DNA from: Megalonaias nervosa
Taxonomy: Eukaryota > Mollusca > Bivalvia > Unionida > Unionidae
Reading direction: 5' to 3'
NCBI GenBank assembly: GCA_016617855.1
Contig: JAECUM010001130.1
Span: forward strand, 1 to 64,000
Length of the DNA: 64,000 bases
The translations under genes were made by a program, and so were the position numbers. Below, piece by piece: positions 45,590-56,699 of this stretch. The notes beneath the pieces were generated by a model. The model was not told where the DNA came from. It saw nothing but the letters and a program-made list of their open reading frames with translations, and searched no databases. Every line of letters begins with the position of its first letter. The first letter of the stretch is position 1.

Positions 45590-46633
45590 TATCATGTTCG
45601 TCGCGTGTGCGTCCAAAAACTAGTATATCGTCGCAAATCGAAACGATACCATTTAAACCTTCAAAACTCTCATCGATCTGCCTTTGGAATTCATCTTGAG
45701 ATGATTTCAAACCAAATGGGAGACACAAGAAACGGTACGGCGGTAAGGGGTGTTGAAAGTTGTGAGGTATGAAGAGTCACGTGACAGTTTTATTGCCCAA
45801 TATCCTGACCGTACATCCAATTTGGTGAAGTATTTTGCACCTGATAATTGGGGTAGGATATCATCTAATATGCGCATAGGGTAATGGGGACGCAAAATTG
45901 CTCTGTTAAGATCTTGTGGGTCGAGACATACCCTTAGTTTACCCCTGAGGTTTTCGACGACAACCATAGAATTTACCCATGCTGTAGGTGATGTAACCGG
46001 GACAATGATATTTTCATTTTCCATGTGATCAAGTTCAGTTTTTAGTCTGTCTTGAAGTGCAACAGGTACTCGCTGCGGAGAGTGCACTACATGTGTAGCA
46101 TTGGGGTCGATGTGTATGGTACATTCCCCTGGGAAAAGACCTATGCCGTTGAAGACTTCAGCGTATTCCTTAAGAACAACCGCCTTAGTGAGGGGCGTAC
46201 TCTTACATTGTAAATTTGACATCTGTGTCTGAACAGAGTATGTAAATTTAACTAAGCCTAACTCCATACAAGACTGTAAACCAAGTATAGGTGGTGCTTT
46301 CGTATTAACACTAGAACTCAAGATCATGTGTACTTTCAGTGCGTTTACATGTAGATTGACTGTACCCAGTGTACTCAATAATTTGCCATCGTATGCAGAT
46401 AATGTGTTTAATGTAGATTGAAGGGGATGCTTAATGCCTAGCTTTTTGAATATTTGCGAGGGTATGATGTTAACTTGAGAGCCAGTATCCAATTTAAAAT
46501 CAATAGAAACGAAATAAGGTCCTACCTCTATCACCACATATACCTGGCCATTGGCAATTATATCCCTTTTTACACTGTCAATATATAAATCCTTGTTTTG
46601 ATGTTCATTGATAATGACACTGACCGTTTCTGA
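45590..46633 (-). pseudogene. Protease and reverse transcriptase of the gypsy-type element
   Basis: The aspartic protease is seen as 'FKLDTGSQVNIIP' (46494 region), with 'ILGLQSCMELGL' as its C-terminal landmark. The RT follows: 'VPVTSPTAWVNSMVVV', 'KLRVCLDPQDLNRAI', 'YFTKLDVRSGYWAI' (first catalytic Asp). A frameshift near 45730 follows, then 'ICDDILVFGRTRDEHD' (45570-45640) with the catalytic D-D pair at 45626-45631. The usual Tyr/Phe two residues before the pair reads Ile. The frame is continuous upstream with gag apart from one in-frame TGA (46634-46636). Confidence 0.9.
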
Positions 46634-47276
46634 TCAACAGACTTTCTCAGAGTGATTGAGTTTATGACACTTATTGCAAGTCTTTCCTTTTGCAGTGCAC
46701 TTGTCCTGGCTTGAATGTGATTTGTATCCGCATTGTCCACAGGTCGCGTTGACGCTCCGTCTGGAAGAAGTGGTCCATTTCTTCTTCGGCTGTAGTTCTT
46801 TTGTCTTGGCCTGTTGTTGAATTGTCGCATGCACTTCTGGTCTGGCTGATGCAGACATGGTCTGGAGCTGCTCCTGGGCATATTCACGGCTTTGACTGAT
46901 GTTAATGGCCCTTTCCAAGGTCAACTTTTCACCTTCGCTGATAAGTTTTTCCTCGTGTCCTTAATGATGATACCTTGAAAACAATTCTACCACGAATCAC
47001 ATTGTCTTCATCTTTGAAGAGACAGTCCTTGGCCAAGAGTTTCAATGAAGTCACATATTGGTCTATTGTTCTGGAGCCTTGAATTTCATTGTTAAACTTG
47101 AATCTGGCAAAGACTGGATTTAATTTTGATTGCACGTGATGTTTAAATTTTGTAAAGAGTGTTGATGGGTCCTTTTTTCCTTCATCCGTCAGAGTCCATG
47201 TGTTGAAAATACCTCTGCCTTGGTCGCCTACCCAAAGTACAATGTAGTTGGCTTTGACCGCATCACTTCTACTCAT
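46634..47276 (-). pseudogene. Gag region of the gypsy-type element
   Basis: The N-terminal frame (47276-46929) has 'FKHHVQSKLNPVFARFKF' and 'TIDQYVTSLKLLAKDC', typical of retrotransposon gag. After a frameshift, 46924-46634 carries two zinc knuckles: 'CGQCGYKSHSSQDKC' (C-x2-C-x4-H-x5-C) and 'CNKCHKLNHSEKVC' (C-x2-C-x4-H-x4-C). The second knuckle is followed at once by TGA, and the same frame continues into protease. The start upstream of 47276 is disturbed (47280-47480). Confidence 0.88.
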
Positions 47277-47534
47277 CGGTCAATTAAATATTATTTCACA
47301 GTGTTGTTGGAATTTATCCCATGATGTGGTAAGGTTGGAAGTGTCCCAGTCCATGGTGGGGGTTGGCATGCCGGAAAGATCCATTTTGAAGGTATAAAGT
47401 TCGTATGCAGAATTTTCAACGTTTTTAAGGTTCTAAACTTGTGCAAAATCTTCCGTGGATTGTAAAGTCATTGTTTCAAAATATCCATTTATGATCCATG
47501 TGCTATTCCAATTATGATGTTACATCTGATACCA

Positions 47535-47731
47535 TGTTGTGTTATTTTGTTAAAACATAAGATGAGACGGCATGCTCTAACTATCAATAACTTTAATATA
47601 TACAAGTGACTACTGTGAGGTCTTAACACAGAGTGGTATCAAGGAGGCAGACGCCTGTAGATAGTACCAGTGGAACTATGATTTATGCACAGAGGGTTCT
47701 GATTGGTCAGTTACACATGTATAATGTTACA
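47535..47731 (-). repeat. 5' LTR of the gypsy-type element (197 bp)
   Basis: Longer of the two LTRs. See 42703-42885 for the differences. The primer-binding-site candidate is at 47523-47534 on the minus strand, directly inside the LTR. Confidence 0.92.
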
Positions 47732-47736
47732 AGAAA

Positions 47737-47920
47737 TGACCAAGCAATTAAAAAAATTGCAAGTATTTGAGACAGATAAGAGATAATTTTCACATTTTTC
47801 ATGGTGACAAGATGACAAAAGTTTTCATATTTTCCATGGTGACTGACAAGAGAGTTTATTACATCCCAAGTGACTGTGTTATTTGAGAAATGTCAACTAT
47901 CTGAGTGAGTAATGCTGGTG
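47737..47920 (+). repeat. Minisatellite (about 75-bp unit), right of the LTR element
   Basis: Continuation of the array at 42465-42702: 'aatgaccaagcaatt', 'ttgcaagtatttgagacagataag', 'ttttccatggtgactgacaagag'. Confidence 0.7.
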
Positions 47921-49234
47921 TTAACAAAGTATAATTGTATTTAAATGGCTATCTAAAGAATGGCGAAGTAAATTTTTGGGATACAGACTTGGAGGATTTC
48001 AGCTTTCATAAATAGACAAGTGCCATTTTATGGGCAAAAAGTGATAAGAACTGAACAAGTACACACATGTACATAACTTTGTTTTTAATAGCATGATGAA
48101 CAAGTAACTGATATGTAATTTCTATGATTTTTGTTTGTCCATCAACTTACTGCTCTTGTTCAATGGATATATAACAATTTTATCAATGTTTCCGGTTACC
48201 ACACTATACTATGGCAACACCTATTTCACTAGCTGTTGAATAATAAATTATATCAGCTTTCCTTGGAGGATATTTATGATATGTTTATTCTTTAATTGAC
48301 GAGTCAATGGTGATAACTTAAAATTATCCAGTGTTTATTTTCCATGTTCAAAGTACTTTACAGACAGCACATGTTGCCATGCTTGTAGTCAGTCTAATTA
48401 ATACATGTGATTAGGGATATTTATTTAAATGGATCCTTTCATCAGCTTGCCAGTATCAAATATGGTAACAAGGAAAATCAATTTTTCATTAAGAAAAGAT
48501 CAAAGGTACATGGTTTTGTTCCAAATATTGAACCTCAGCATTATTGACATATCAGCTTTATGTATTGTGTTATGCATGGTTAATCCAATATTAATCCACG
48601 TCAACGTTTTCCCTGTGATGTCATATTCAATATCAACTTTAAAAAAATTAGCAGAAGAAAGTCAATTATATAGTACTCTGAAAGAAACAGAACAAAGTTT
48701 ACTCTGTATATATTTTTCAGATTTAAATTTTTTGTTTTTGGGTTGACACCACCATTACTGCTCATGTTACAAACACAAAACAACAATTCAGGATGATTAA
48801 GATGAACAATGTAAATTTAAATGTGAAGTAAATGCATCATACTGTACTTTGTTTAAAATATTTTTATGAGCAATACCACATGGAAAAAATTATGATAGGT
48901 ACAGTAAAATGACAATAAACCAGGAATTTTGAGTTGACTGATTGATATTTGAGATTTCAGATCTGCAAAGTATTGATGTCTGTTTTATAATGAATCTGGA
49001 AAGTAAATTTTTGTTTGTGGCTGATTTTTATTTATGTTTATCATCATTATGTTGAAACTAGTTTATGTTGGCATTGCCCACTTATAAAGTACACATTTTT
49101 GATAGCTTATGTTGACATTAACACATTTTAAATTTCATTTTGCTATGAATACAATATCTTTCATAAGATGAAGTAGAAATCAAAATACAAAAAGATTTAT
49201 TGCTGCTCAAACATTTATGACATTTATGCATTAC
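47921..49234. other. Intron sequence of the PARP14-like gene, no feature recognised
   Basis: AT-rich. Frames on both strands (48429-48746, 48601-48786) have no motifs. Confidence 0.5.
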
Positions 49235-49409
49235 CATTTTTGTTACAGAAACTGCGGTTAAAGCCATGCAGGCTGATGCTATCCACTGTGTCTGCACTTG
49301 TTCCATGCCAAAGGCTACCTTCAATCTGATGACCTGGATTGTTCTGTTCTATTAATTTCTTCTTTGCTTCATATTGCTGATATAAGGTTCTATTCTGTAT
49401 TCTCTCCAA
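49235..49409 (-). CDS. PARP14-like: PARP14-like gene, penultimate exon (N-terminal half of the catalytic domain)
   Basis: 175 nt, minus strand. The acceptor is TTATCTTATTTTAG before TTG (49409) and the donor is AATG|GTAATG (49235/49234). It reads 'LERIQNRTLYQQYEAKKKL' and 'GSLWHGTSADTVDSISLHGF', then 'NRSFCNKN'. 'RIQN-xLY-xY' and 'LWHGTS' are signature strings of the PARP catalytic domain in the PARP7/10-15 group. The His of HGT is the first residue of the triad and binds NAD+. It starts in phase 0 and ends in phase 1, matching both neighbouring exons. The joined reading passes from 'NRSFCNKN' into 'VTTFGDGVYFAK', just as in family members. Confidence 0.9.
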
Positions 49410-49803
49410 CTAAAATAAGATAAAACTTAAACTTAGGTATGGATCTTACTCCAAAAGCTCATTTGGAACACGAGTTTTTAACAATGTTGAAATATGCTAG
49501 AAAGTAGATCACAATATCATCCAAAAGTGCCCCCATCCCATATCTCAGGTTCTTTTAGTTCAAAAAAAGGATAGGTTTACTTTTCTTAAATTATGTTGCT
49601 GAAATCCCGATTATTTTAAATAGCAGAGAACTATAACACAATTGAATCTGAAACAATTATTTATGGTGGCTTAAAGAGGCTTATTTAGAGCTTTATTTTG
49701 TTAAACTTGATGCACTGAATGCCAGCACAACCAAGTTACAAATGTATAAATGCCATAAAAGTACAGTGCACATCAATGTTGCTCCATTGTTATGATGAAA
49801 GCT
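49410..49803. other. Intron sequence, no feature recognised
   Basis: AT-rich intron upstream of the penultimate exon. Ends where a 107-bp minisatellite begins. Confidence 0.5.
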
Positions 49804-50234
49804 GGTACCAGTGTAATTACGTGAAAACTACCCAACAAAAATGTAGACAAGTACCTAACTGAAAATAACTGTAGTGGTGAAAAGCTTATTTGTCTCAAAT
49901 GTTCTCAAGTGGTACCAGGGTAATTACATGAAAACTACCCAACAAAAATGTAGACAAGTACCTAACTGAAAATAACTGTAGTGATGAAAAACTTATTTGT
50001 CTCAAATGTTCTCAAGTGGTACCAGGGGTAATTACATGAAAACTACCCAACAAAAATGTAGACAAGTACCTAACTGAAAATAACTGTAGTGGTGAAAAAC
50101 TTATTTGTCTCAAATGTTCTCAAGTGGTACCAGGGGTAATTACATGAAAACTACCCAACAAAAATGTAGACAAGTACCTAACTGAAAATAACTGTAGTGG
50201 TGAAAAACTTATTTGTCTCAAATGTTCTCAAGTG
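49804..50234 (+). repeat. Minisatellite, 107-bp unit x 4
   Basis: Units start 'ggtaccagg(g)gtaattacatgaaaac' at 49804, 49911, 50018 and 50125, a constant spacing of 107 bp. The copies are almost identical except for the first, so the array is recent. Confidence 0.95.
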
Positions 50235-50290
50235 CTCAGTCTGTCTGAATGGTCGTAACTGCAGTCCTGAAGTAGAGTCAAAACTAATAA

Positions 50291-50840
50291 TGGAAAGTCA
50301 GGCAGATTGGCATGTCAACAGAACAAGGACTTGGCCAATTTGAACACCTGAAATGGAAAGACATGCAGATTGGCATCTCAACAGAACAAGGACTTGGCCA
50401 ATTTGAACACCTGAAATGGAAAGTCAGGCAGATTGGCATGTCAACAGAACAAGGACTTGGCCAATTTGAACACCTGAAATGGAAATGCATGCAGATTGGC
50501 ATCTCAACAGAACAAGGACTTGGCCAATTTGAACACCTGAAATGGAAATACATGCAGATTGGCATGTCAACAGAACAAGGACTTGGCCAATTTGAACACC
50601 TGAAATGGAAAGTCAGGCAGATTGGCATGTCAACAGAACAAGGACTTGGCCAATTTGAACACCTGAAATGGAAATACATGCAGATTGGCATCTCAACAGA
50701 ACAAGGACTTGGCCAATTTGAACACCTGAAATGGAAGGACATGCAGATTGGCATGTCAACAGATGCAAGAACTTATAGCCAATTTGAACACCTGAAATAG
50801 AAAGACATGCAGATTGGTATGTCACCAGATGCATGAACTC
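50291..50840. repeat. Minisatellite, 63-bp unit, 8-9 copies, open in frame on both strands
   Basis: The unit is 'ggcagattggcatgtcaac' + 'agaacaaggacttggccaat' + 'ttgaacacctgaaatggaaa'. Because 63 is divisible by 3 and the unit has no stop, long frames run on both strands: plus 50312-50800, repeating 'STEQGLGQFEHLKWK'; minus 50284-50754, repeating 'HFRCSNWPSPCSV'. It lies inside an intron of the PARP-like gene. Only two variable positions alternate between units (gtcagg/acatgc/tgcatg). I regard it as noncoding. Confidence 0.92.
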
Positions 50841-51169
50841 AAGGTCAATACTATCAACTACCTTAGTCTTTAAGACATAGTGTAAAAAGACCCACACAGA
50901 GCATGTGTGCCCTTCAGAATGCATCTTAAACCATCATTTCACAGTCAGAGGATTGAACATTAGTTATTTATTCAAATTCAGTCGGGACCAGGCAGCAGTT
51001 TAAGCCTATAAATGTCATTTCACAAATGCATGATAGATGGAGTTTACACACACTTTCCATTTAATAAATACCGTTGTTACTGAAAATGCAAAGCTGCAGA
51101 CTGGACTTGTACATGATACTGAATATGCCAACAGATAATGTTTTCATTAAATTGTTGTGCTCTGCATAA
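50841..51169. other. Intron sequence, no feature recognised
   Basis: Nothing beyond the fading end of the 63-bp array. Confidence 0.45.
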
Positions 51170-51425
51170 CTGAAATCTGAGCATATGCTGATGCGAATTC
51201 AACATTTTAATTGGTATACCTCAGCACATGCTGAATTCAACTTTTTTAAATGGAATACCTAAGCACTCTCTGATGTGAATTAAAAATTTTAGATCATATA
51301 TCTGAGCACACACTGGTTTAAACATTTTCAAATGGTATACCAGAGCACATGCTAATGTGAATTCATCATTTTAATATGGAATATCTGAGCAAATGCTGAA
51401 TTCAAAATTATATATTTTATATAGA
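51170..51425 (+). repeat. Degenerate minisatellite, about 55-60-bp unit, 4-5 copies
   Basis: The unit is 'ctgagcacatgctgatgtgaattca', 'cattttaaatggtataccc'-like, with strong divergence between copies. Confidence 0.7.
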
Positions 51426-53459
51426 AAAGTAATACCTCACATATCCAGCCCTCTGCATTAAAATCGATTGCCTGGCATACGTTTGTGTTGTATAGCCTGC
51501 ATCCTCTATACAAGACTCCTTCACTACAAAGCACTTCACTGTAATACAATTCTTATTATAAGGCAAGTATGGTCATGGATCCTATTTCTTTAAGTGGTAG
51601 TACAATTATATGTGCAATGTACTATATTATTATTCATTATATGGTGGTATACTCTATGGTTCCTTTGGAAAGTATTTAGAGGGAGTATTATTGACTTTAT
51701 TATAATTAAGTTCCCCTGTGAGGTTGTATATCAGATTTAAAGTTGGAGGGTGAGTTACCAAAGTATGTATGGGGTTTGGGGACCCAATGGGGATACAGGT
51801 TTTTTTTTAAAGCAGCTGGGTGTAAAGTAAAGTAAAAATAGCCAGGCTCCCGGCTAAGGAAAGCTCTGCTCAATGAATCCCATTGACATCATTATAATGA
51901 GGGAATACTTTATACAGTATATATATATATATTTACAAGGCAGTCTCAAAACAAGGACTGCATATTAATAACAATGCAATGTAATAGACTTTTAATACTG
52001 ATCAAGTAATGTTGGGTTTCTTCCATTTCTACATGGTTCATACAACAATGGAAAGTTATTCTGCAAGAACTTGTCAGGGACTTCTAGAAGTTTTCAAAAA
52101 ATAGGTTTTTTCTCATGGCAACAAACTTATTCCACATTTTATCCTGTTTATGACTGTACAAAATTATAAAAACACATAAAACTGACAAAAAAGTAAAAGA
52201 ATGCTACTCTATCCAATAAATACCAGTGTCAAGTATTTTTTCATTGACACAATTTTATCAAAATTTGACTCATTTATTCATTATTTTTTAAAAAATACAT
52301 AAATAGCAAAAGTTTTGCATTTAAAAAGTGATATATTTTTTCAGTCTGAATGATTTGTATCCCCTCAAATAAATTCAAGAATCTTTCACAAATTCAAAGA
52401 CTTTTAAAGAAAATAAAGTAACACAATGAAGCACTTCAAATTCAAGGCCTTTTCAAGGTTTTATGAAGAATGTTTTAAGGTTAGAACATGTGTGTCATCA
52501 TCAGAAAATAAACTAATAACAAATAAACAAATAATCTAAAGTTCCATAGTTAGTTTTTTAGTTATAAATTGCTGGATCTCAAATTATCAAAATATTTGCG
52601 ACGGTAAATTTCTAAAGATGCGACCTTGAACACATTTCTTCTTCACTAGCACATGGCAATGACTGAGTAAATCCCTGTGTTGTTCCTATTAATACAAAGT
52701 CATCACACAGTAGTTGCAAGACAGTTCTGGGACACAATATTCAGAATGGAAAAAAGAGACAGAAAAGAAAGAAAAGAGACAAACGTGTGTTTTTCAGAAA
52801 TTGCATACTATTTTTGAATCGAAATTTTGAATTACAATCCACAGATTGCCAAAGGCAACACAACAGGATTTATTCACATGGGATTAGGTTGACTCTACAC
52901 ACACATATTATCATGGTGCTATTTTTTTTCAGGTATTGTAACAGTTGACTGTCAATCTGTAAATAAACAAGTGTTTTGGTACCAAAAAAACAATCTTCTC
53001 AACATGGAAATATTCTAGCTACATCTCTCCGTTGATAACTAAGAGTGATGGGATAAATAAACATCAAAAACTTCAACAATGGCTAGGGTCCAAGATAGAA
53101 AGGGAGACTAACATTGTGGTTAACTGTTGGGAGTAAAGGGGTTGGTTGGTGTGCTAGAAACTATCAACACTACAAAGAGGATTTCAAATGAGTAATGATT
53201 TAATACTGAATTTATTAAATGAGTTTTGAAAATAATAAAACATAATCTTCTCAATAGTTGCCCAAATAAATCCTGTTTAGAAGTTGAATAAGAATTTAAT
53301 AGGTTCTCACAACTGAACAGATGAGGATATCATAATTATGATGATTACAATGAAACCAAAAATAAAGAGAGTCCCTTGATGGGATTGATACTCTTCTGGC
53401 TGAAAAAAACTGTCTGAAATCCAAGATAAGAACAATTTTTTCATTTAAACTGTTGAGAG
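51426..53459. other. Intron sequence with old repeat remnants
   Basis: 51540-51930 contains 'attataaggcaag', 'ggtatactctatggttcc', 'cattataatgagggaatac' words, shared with the repeat at 34230-34390 and 57200-57370. The rest is AT-rich with no gene. Confidence 0.45.
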
Positions 53460-53935
53460 TTGACACAACATAAGAAGTCTACTAGTGAAAACCCCATGTC
53501 AATTTAACTTTCCATTCAGGATGAGTAGCGATAGTATCTTCAAGATGGCTGCCACCGTAGCCACATTGGAAGTCAGACCAGAATCATTTATATTTATGAC
53601 CAGCATAATAACAGGCCATTTGGTAAAAACCTCAAGTCAATATAAACTGTCCATCCTGGAGCAGTAGCACTAATGAGAATACAGATTGATTTCATTTTCA
53701 TTTTGGACAAACTAGACATCATAAGAAGTCTTTAGGTGTAAAACCTGTCTCATTATGAATTTCCCTTCAGAAGGAGTGGAGATAACAAGATTTTCAAGAT
53801 GGATGCATATCGGACATCAGATTGGTACTATTATCAGTTAGGATCAAATAAACATGGCAAGAAGTCGTAGTATAAATCCCATGTTGATATGACCATCAAA
53901 TTAGAAGTAGTACAGACAACTAGATTTTTAGGTCG
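53460..53935 (+). repeat. Degenerate tandem repeat, about 180-bp unit x 3
   Basis: Each unit has 'cataagaagtc', 'gtgaaaaccccatgtcaat/gtaaaacctgtctcatta/gtataaatcccatgttgat', 'aactttccattcaggatgag/atttcccttcagaaggag' and 'ttcaagatgg'. The 60-codon frame at 53485-53667 is incidental. Confidence 0.65.
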
Positions 53936-55237
53936 TTTAGCAAAAACATGCTTGTGCAAATGGTTGGATGGATATAAGGCCATTCAATTAACTCTTCTGG
54001 TCAATGACCAGCACACCAAAACATTTAGGAGAGTTAATTTTACTTGAAAAGACATATTAAATTGGATTTTTATTCCTTACAGTGTTTCTCATCATTTGCA
54101 TCGATCAATATTTCATCGTATATTTTTTATTTATAGAGAAAATATGTTTGTTAAAGAAAACTTCATAAAGTATGATTTCTTACTCAAATGTATGAATTTC
54201 AAGAAGTAAATTCCAAAGTATACTAAGCATCTTTTTAAATGATGACATCAGACTGGTGTATTTCATTCACCAATTTTCATCAAGAAGTTTTTAAAATTAA
54301 GGAAACAGAAGACAACTTTTTGCATTTTATATCTGACACCAACAGGATCCACAACTGACACCATGTTTTACTGAGATTTGTGCATTATCATGATGTATTA
54401 TAAAAATGAAGTGGTATACCAGGAGTAAAAGATCATTTGCTAAATATAGTTTACAAAGTGGTGGAGAACTGAAATGAACAGCATGCACTATCGACCATTA
54501 GGACTGGCAATTAGTCTGTCATCTAATGAAATGGACAACTAAAGTGTGCAAGATTTTATGAGTATGATAAAGATTGTAAGAAAACAACTGGAGTATCAAA
54601 TTGGCAGAAAGGCGCAACATTTGTGAAGTCCCTTGTGAGAGTATGTTGACCAAGCATGAGAGGAACAGATGATGGATGATGGGATTCAGCACCTGCAATA
54701 CCTGTATCCATGGGGAGACCACTTCTATCTGATTTCCATCTCGGCAAGCAGATGCCTTTCTGCATTTTTAATGCTAAAACAAGTCAATTGACAGAGTTCA
54801 TGTACCTTTTTGCTTTAACATTGTTGAAAGGGATAGATTTGCAAAGTAGTGCATGTTCTACAACTCTGTTATGATTGGGGAACATATCTGAGGAAGAAAT
54901 AATAGGACCACTTGACCAATCCATGAATGTCAGCACCAATGAAGATGCCAATTTGTTCAACCATGAACAGTGATACCCATCAAATTAAAGAAATTCACAT
55001 TTATACTTTACATGTAAATGCTTTTTGTATCTTCCTGAAATATTATGTATTTAACCTTTGTGTCTATTCACAAGAGACTGGTGTTGGTGATCTCACTTGG
55101 AGATGGCTGTCAGTTCCCAGTAATGTAATACTTACTACAACAGTGTCTGATAATTATGAAAAGAAAATACTGAATGAATCTTAAGCAAAGAATTTTGCCC
55201 TATAAATTTATTTAGTAATATTCAGTGAATCTACTAC
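53936..55237. other. Intron sequence; minus frame of unknown nature at 54556-54765
   Basis: Minus 54556-54765 encodes 'PRWKSDRSGLPMDTG' and 'AGAESHHPSSVPLMLGQH' with balanced composition, unlike the rest of the intron. It has no motif I know and no matching splice signals, and could be an antisense repeat. The remainder is AT-rich. Confidence 0.35.
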
Positions 55238-55389
55238 CTTCACAATAGTCCTGTTTCCCCCTACTGACAGTAGAAACTTTTTCTGTACATCTTGGTACTC
55301 CTTATCAGTGCTTTGCAGATTCACCACTTTGAGGTTTTCATTGGGTGTCATCTTTGATCATGTCGAAGGCAACTTGAAGAAAGCCATCT
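55238..55389 (-). CDS. PARP14-like: PARP14-like gene, third exon from the end, with in-frame TGA
   Basis: On the minus strand the exon follows AATTTTGCTGCAG and ends GTGAAG|GTAGTA (donor 55237-55236), phase 0. It reads 'FKLPST', then a stop, then 'SKMTPNENLKVVNLQSTDKE', 'YQDVQKKFLLSVGGNRTIVK'. It joins in phase to 'LERIQNRTLY' of the next exon. In family members the segment between the WWE region and the catalytic domain has 'LPSTW' followed by 'EYxxVxxxF'. Here the Trp codon position is TGA (55358-55360), as a single change from TGG would give. Either this allele is inactive, the base is an error, or another acceptor is used. No upstream WWE or macro-domain exon is recognisable in the window. 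Confidence 0.75.
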
Positions 55390-56035
55390 CTGCAGCAAAA
55401 TTTGGATAATTTGCATACAATTTCACATTAAGTGTCTCTTGGTAATGAACGTTTATGACAAATTTACTTAAACAGAGTTCAGCAAATTTTAGAAACAATA
55501 GTGGTTTTGCATGTAGTGTGTACACAGCAAGCAGATCATGATAAGACTTATTGGTATATTGCTGCCTCTATACCATAACACTAGACACATATTCTTTAAA
55601 CTTTGCATTCATTTGAAGTCACGTATGTATCACCCGCTACAGGAAGATGTTTGCATCTGAAATGACTCATTACTGCAGACGCATTTAATACAAAATAATT
55701 ACTACATTATGTGAAAGAAGTATTGGTTGGCACCCATTTGTTGGATTATTTATCAAACATTTTACCTGTTACAGAGCATAACGAGATGTTAAATGAATTC
55801 TTTTAAACCAAAGTGTATTGATAAATTTACACCGGATTGAGGCATAGATTTATGTCTTTATCCACATGCAAACATTAGATAAACAACTACATGTACTTCT
55901 GGGCATGAATGTCTGAATAAATTGTATCACTGTTTGTCATGAATATTATGAAAAAATGTGGAAAATATGTTTTCACCTGTGGATGACAAACAATCATCAA
56001 GAAGGCCAGCAATAATAAAACCTAATTAGATCATG
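55390..56035. other. Probable intron or upstream sequence of the PARP-like gene, nothing recognised
   Basis: I searched the minus strand here for WWE-type exons (Trp-rich, 30-60 codons between splice signals) and found none. Confidence 0.4.
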
Positions 56036-56190
56036 TTACACGGAATGTTTGGTCACGAATGGCCCAGTGATAACATGTTACACGGAACATTCATTCAAAG
56101 TTTGGTCCCAACTGGCCGAGTTATAACATGCAAGATCTGGTCCCAACTGGCCGAGTGATAGCATTTTATATGGAACATTTCTACAAAGTA
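56036..56190 (+). repeat. Tandem phrase repeat ('tttggtcccaactggccgagtgataacatg')
   Basis: Four degenerate units occur: 'acggaatgtttggtcacgaatggcccagtgataacatg' and its relatives at 56090, 56135 and 56163. An isolated copy lies at 56467-56494. Confidence 0.75.
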
Positions 56191-56699
56191 TGGTCCCAAC
56201 TGTCACAACACTGTCGGAGAATAATTAAAGTACAGAGAATACTGATGACATGGAGGATTAGTCCGTTCTCATTCAACACATTCAATGGGATGAACAAACT
56301 TTGCGAAATTTTTATTAGCATGTTCCATTTGAGGATAATAACAATAATGCCAATATATCTCTAAAATGCATGCAATCTTAACTATAAATTTTTCATGTGT
56401 TTGCTTCTTTTCATCTCTTAACAGAAAACGAATTAAAAAATATTTTGAGAGAAAAAAAATTGTACAATGTTTGGTCATAACTGGCCCAGTGACGGTAAAG
56501 AAGATAATACAATTATATTTCTGCATGGTTGGTATATAAGCCAGACTGTTACTGAGGCGACTATGACAATAACTTTGATACAACATACAAAAAAAACATT
56601 CCAAAAAGTGTTTGATTCTAAATCACAGAGAAGTTAACCAAATTAAACTAAAATCCCTTGAAAGGTGCAAGAGTTTTGTGATAGAAATTTATCGCATCA
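56191..56699. other. AT-rich spacer, nothing recognised
   Basis: The minus frame 56269-56604 (111 codons) overlaps low-complexity T-rich DNA and lacks a motif. Confidence 0.4.

Larger units (their letters stand above)
42703..47731 (-). mobile_element. Ty3/gypsy-type LTR retrotransposon, nearly full length, inactive
   Basis: The LTRs at 42703-42885 and 47535-47731 have TG...CA ends (TGTTGTGTTATT...ATGTTACA on the plus strand). The 5-bp target duplication is AGAAA (42698-42702 and 47732-47736). On the minus strand, directly after the 5' LTR, is TGGTATCAGATG, a primer-binding-site candidate complementary to a tRNA 3' end. A purine tract (AAGAATAGAGA, 42886-42896) precedes the 3' LTR. The coding order is gag with zinc knuckles, protease, reverse transcriptase, RNase H, integrase, which is the gypsy order. 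Frameshifts, stops and a MITE (44456-44631) break it. The LTRs are short and differ by some 10 substitutions plus two gaps, so the insertion is not very recent. It lies in the last intron of the PARP-like gene, in the same orientation. Confidence 0.93.

Noticed and set aside
50284..50800. Two overlapping protein genes of about 160 residues on opposite strands
   Set aside because: Both are by-products of the 63-bp tandem repeat inside an intron.
56269..56604. 111-codon minus frame as a further PARP exon
   Set aside because: It lacks any WWE or macro-domain residue pattern and splice signals, and overlaps T-rich low-complexity DNA.
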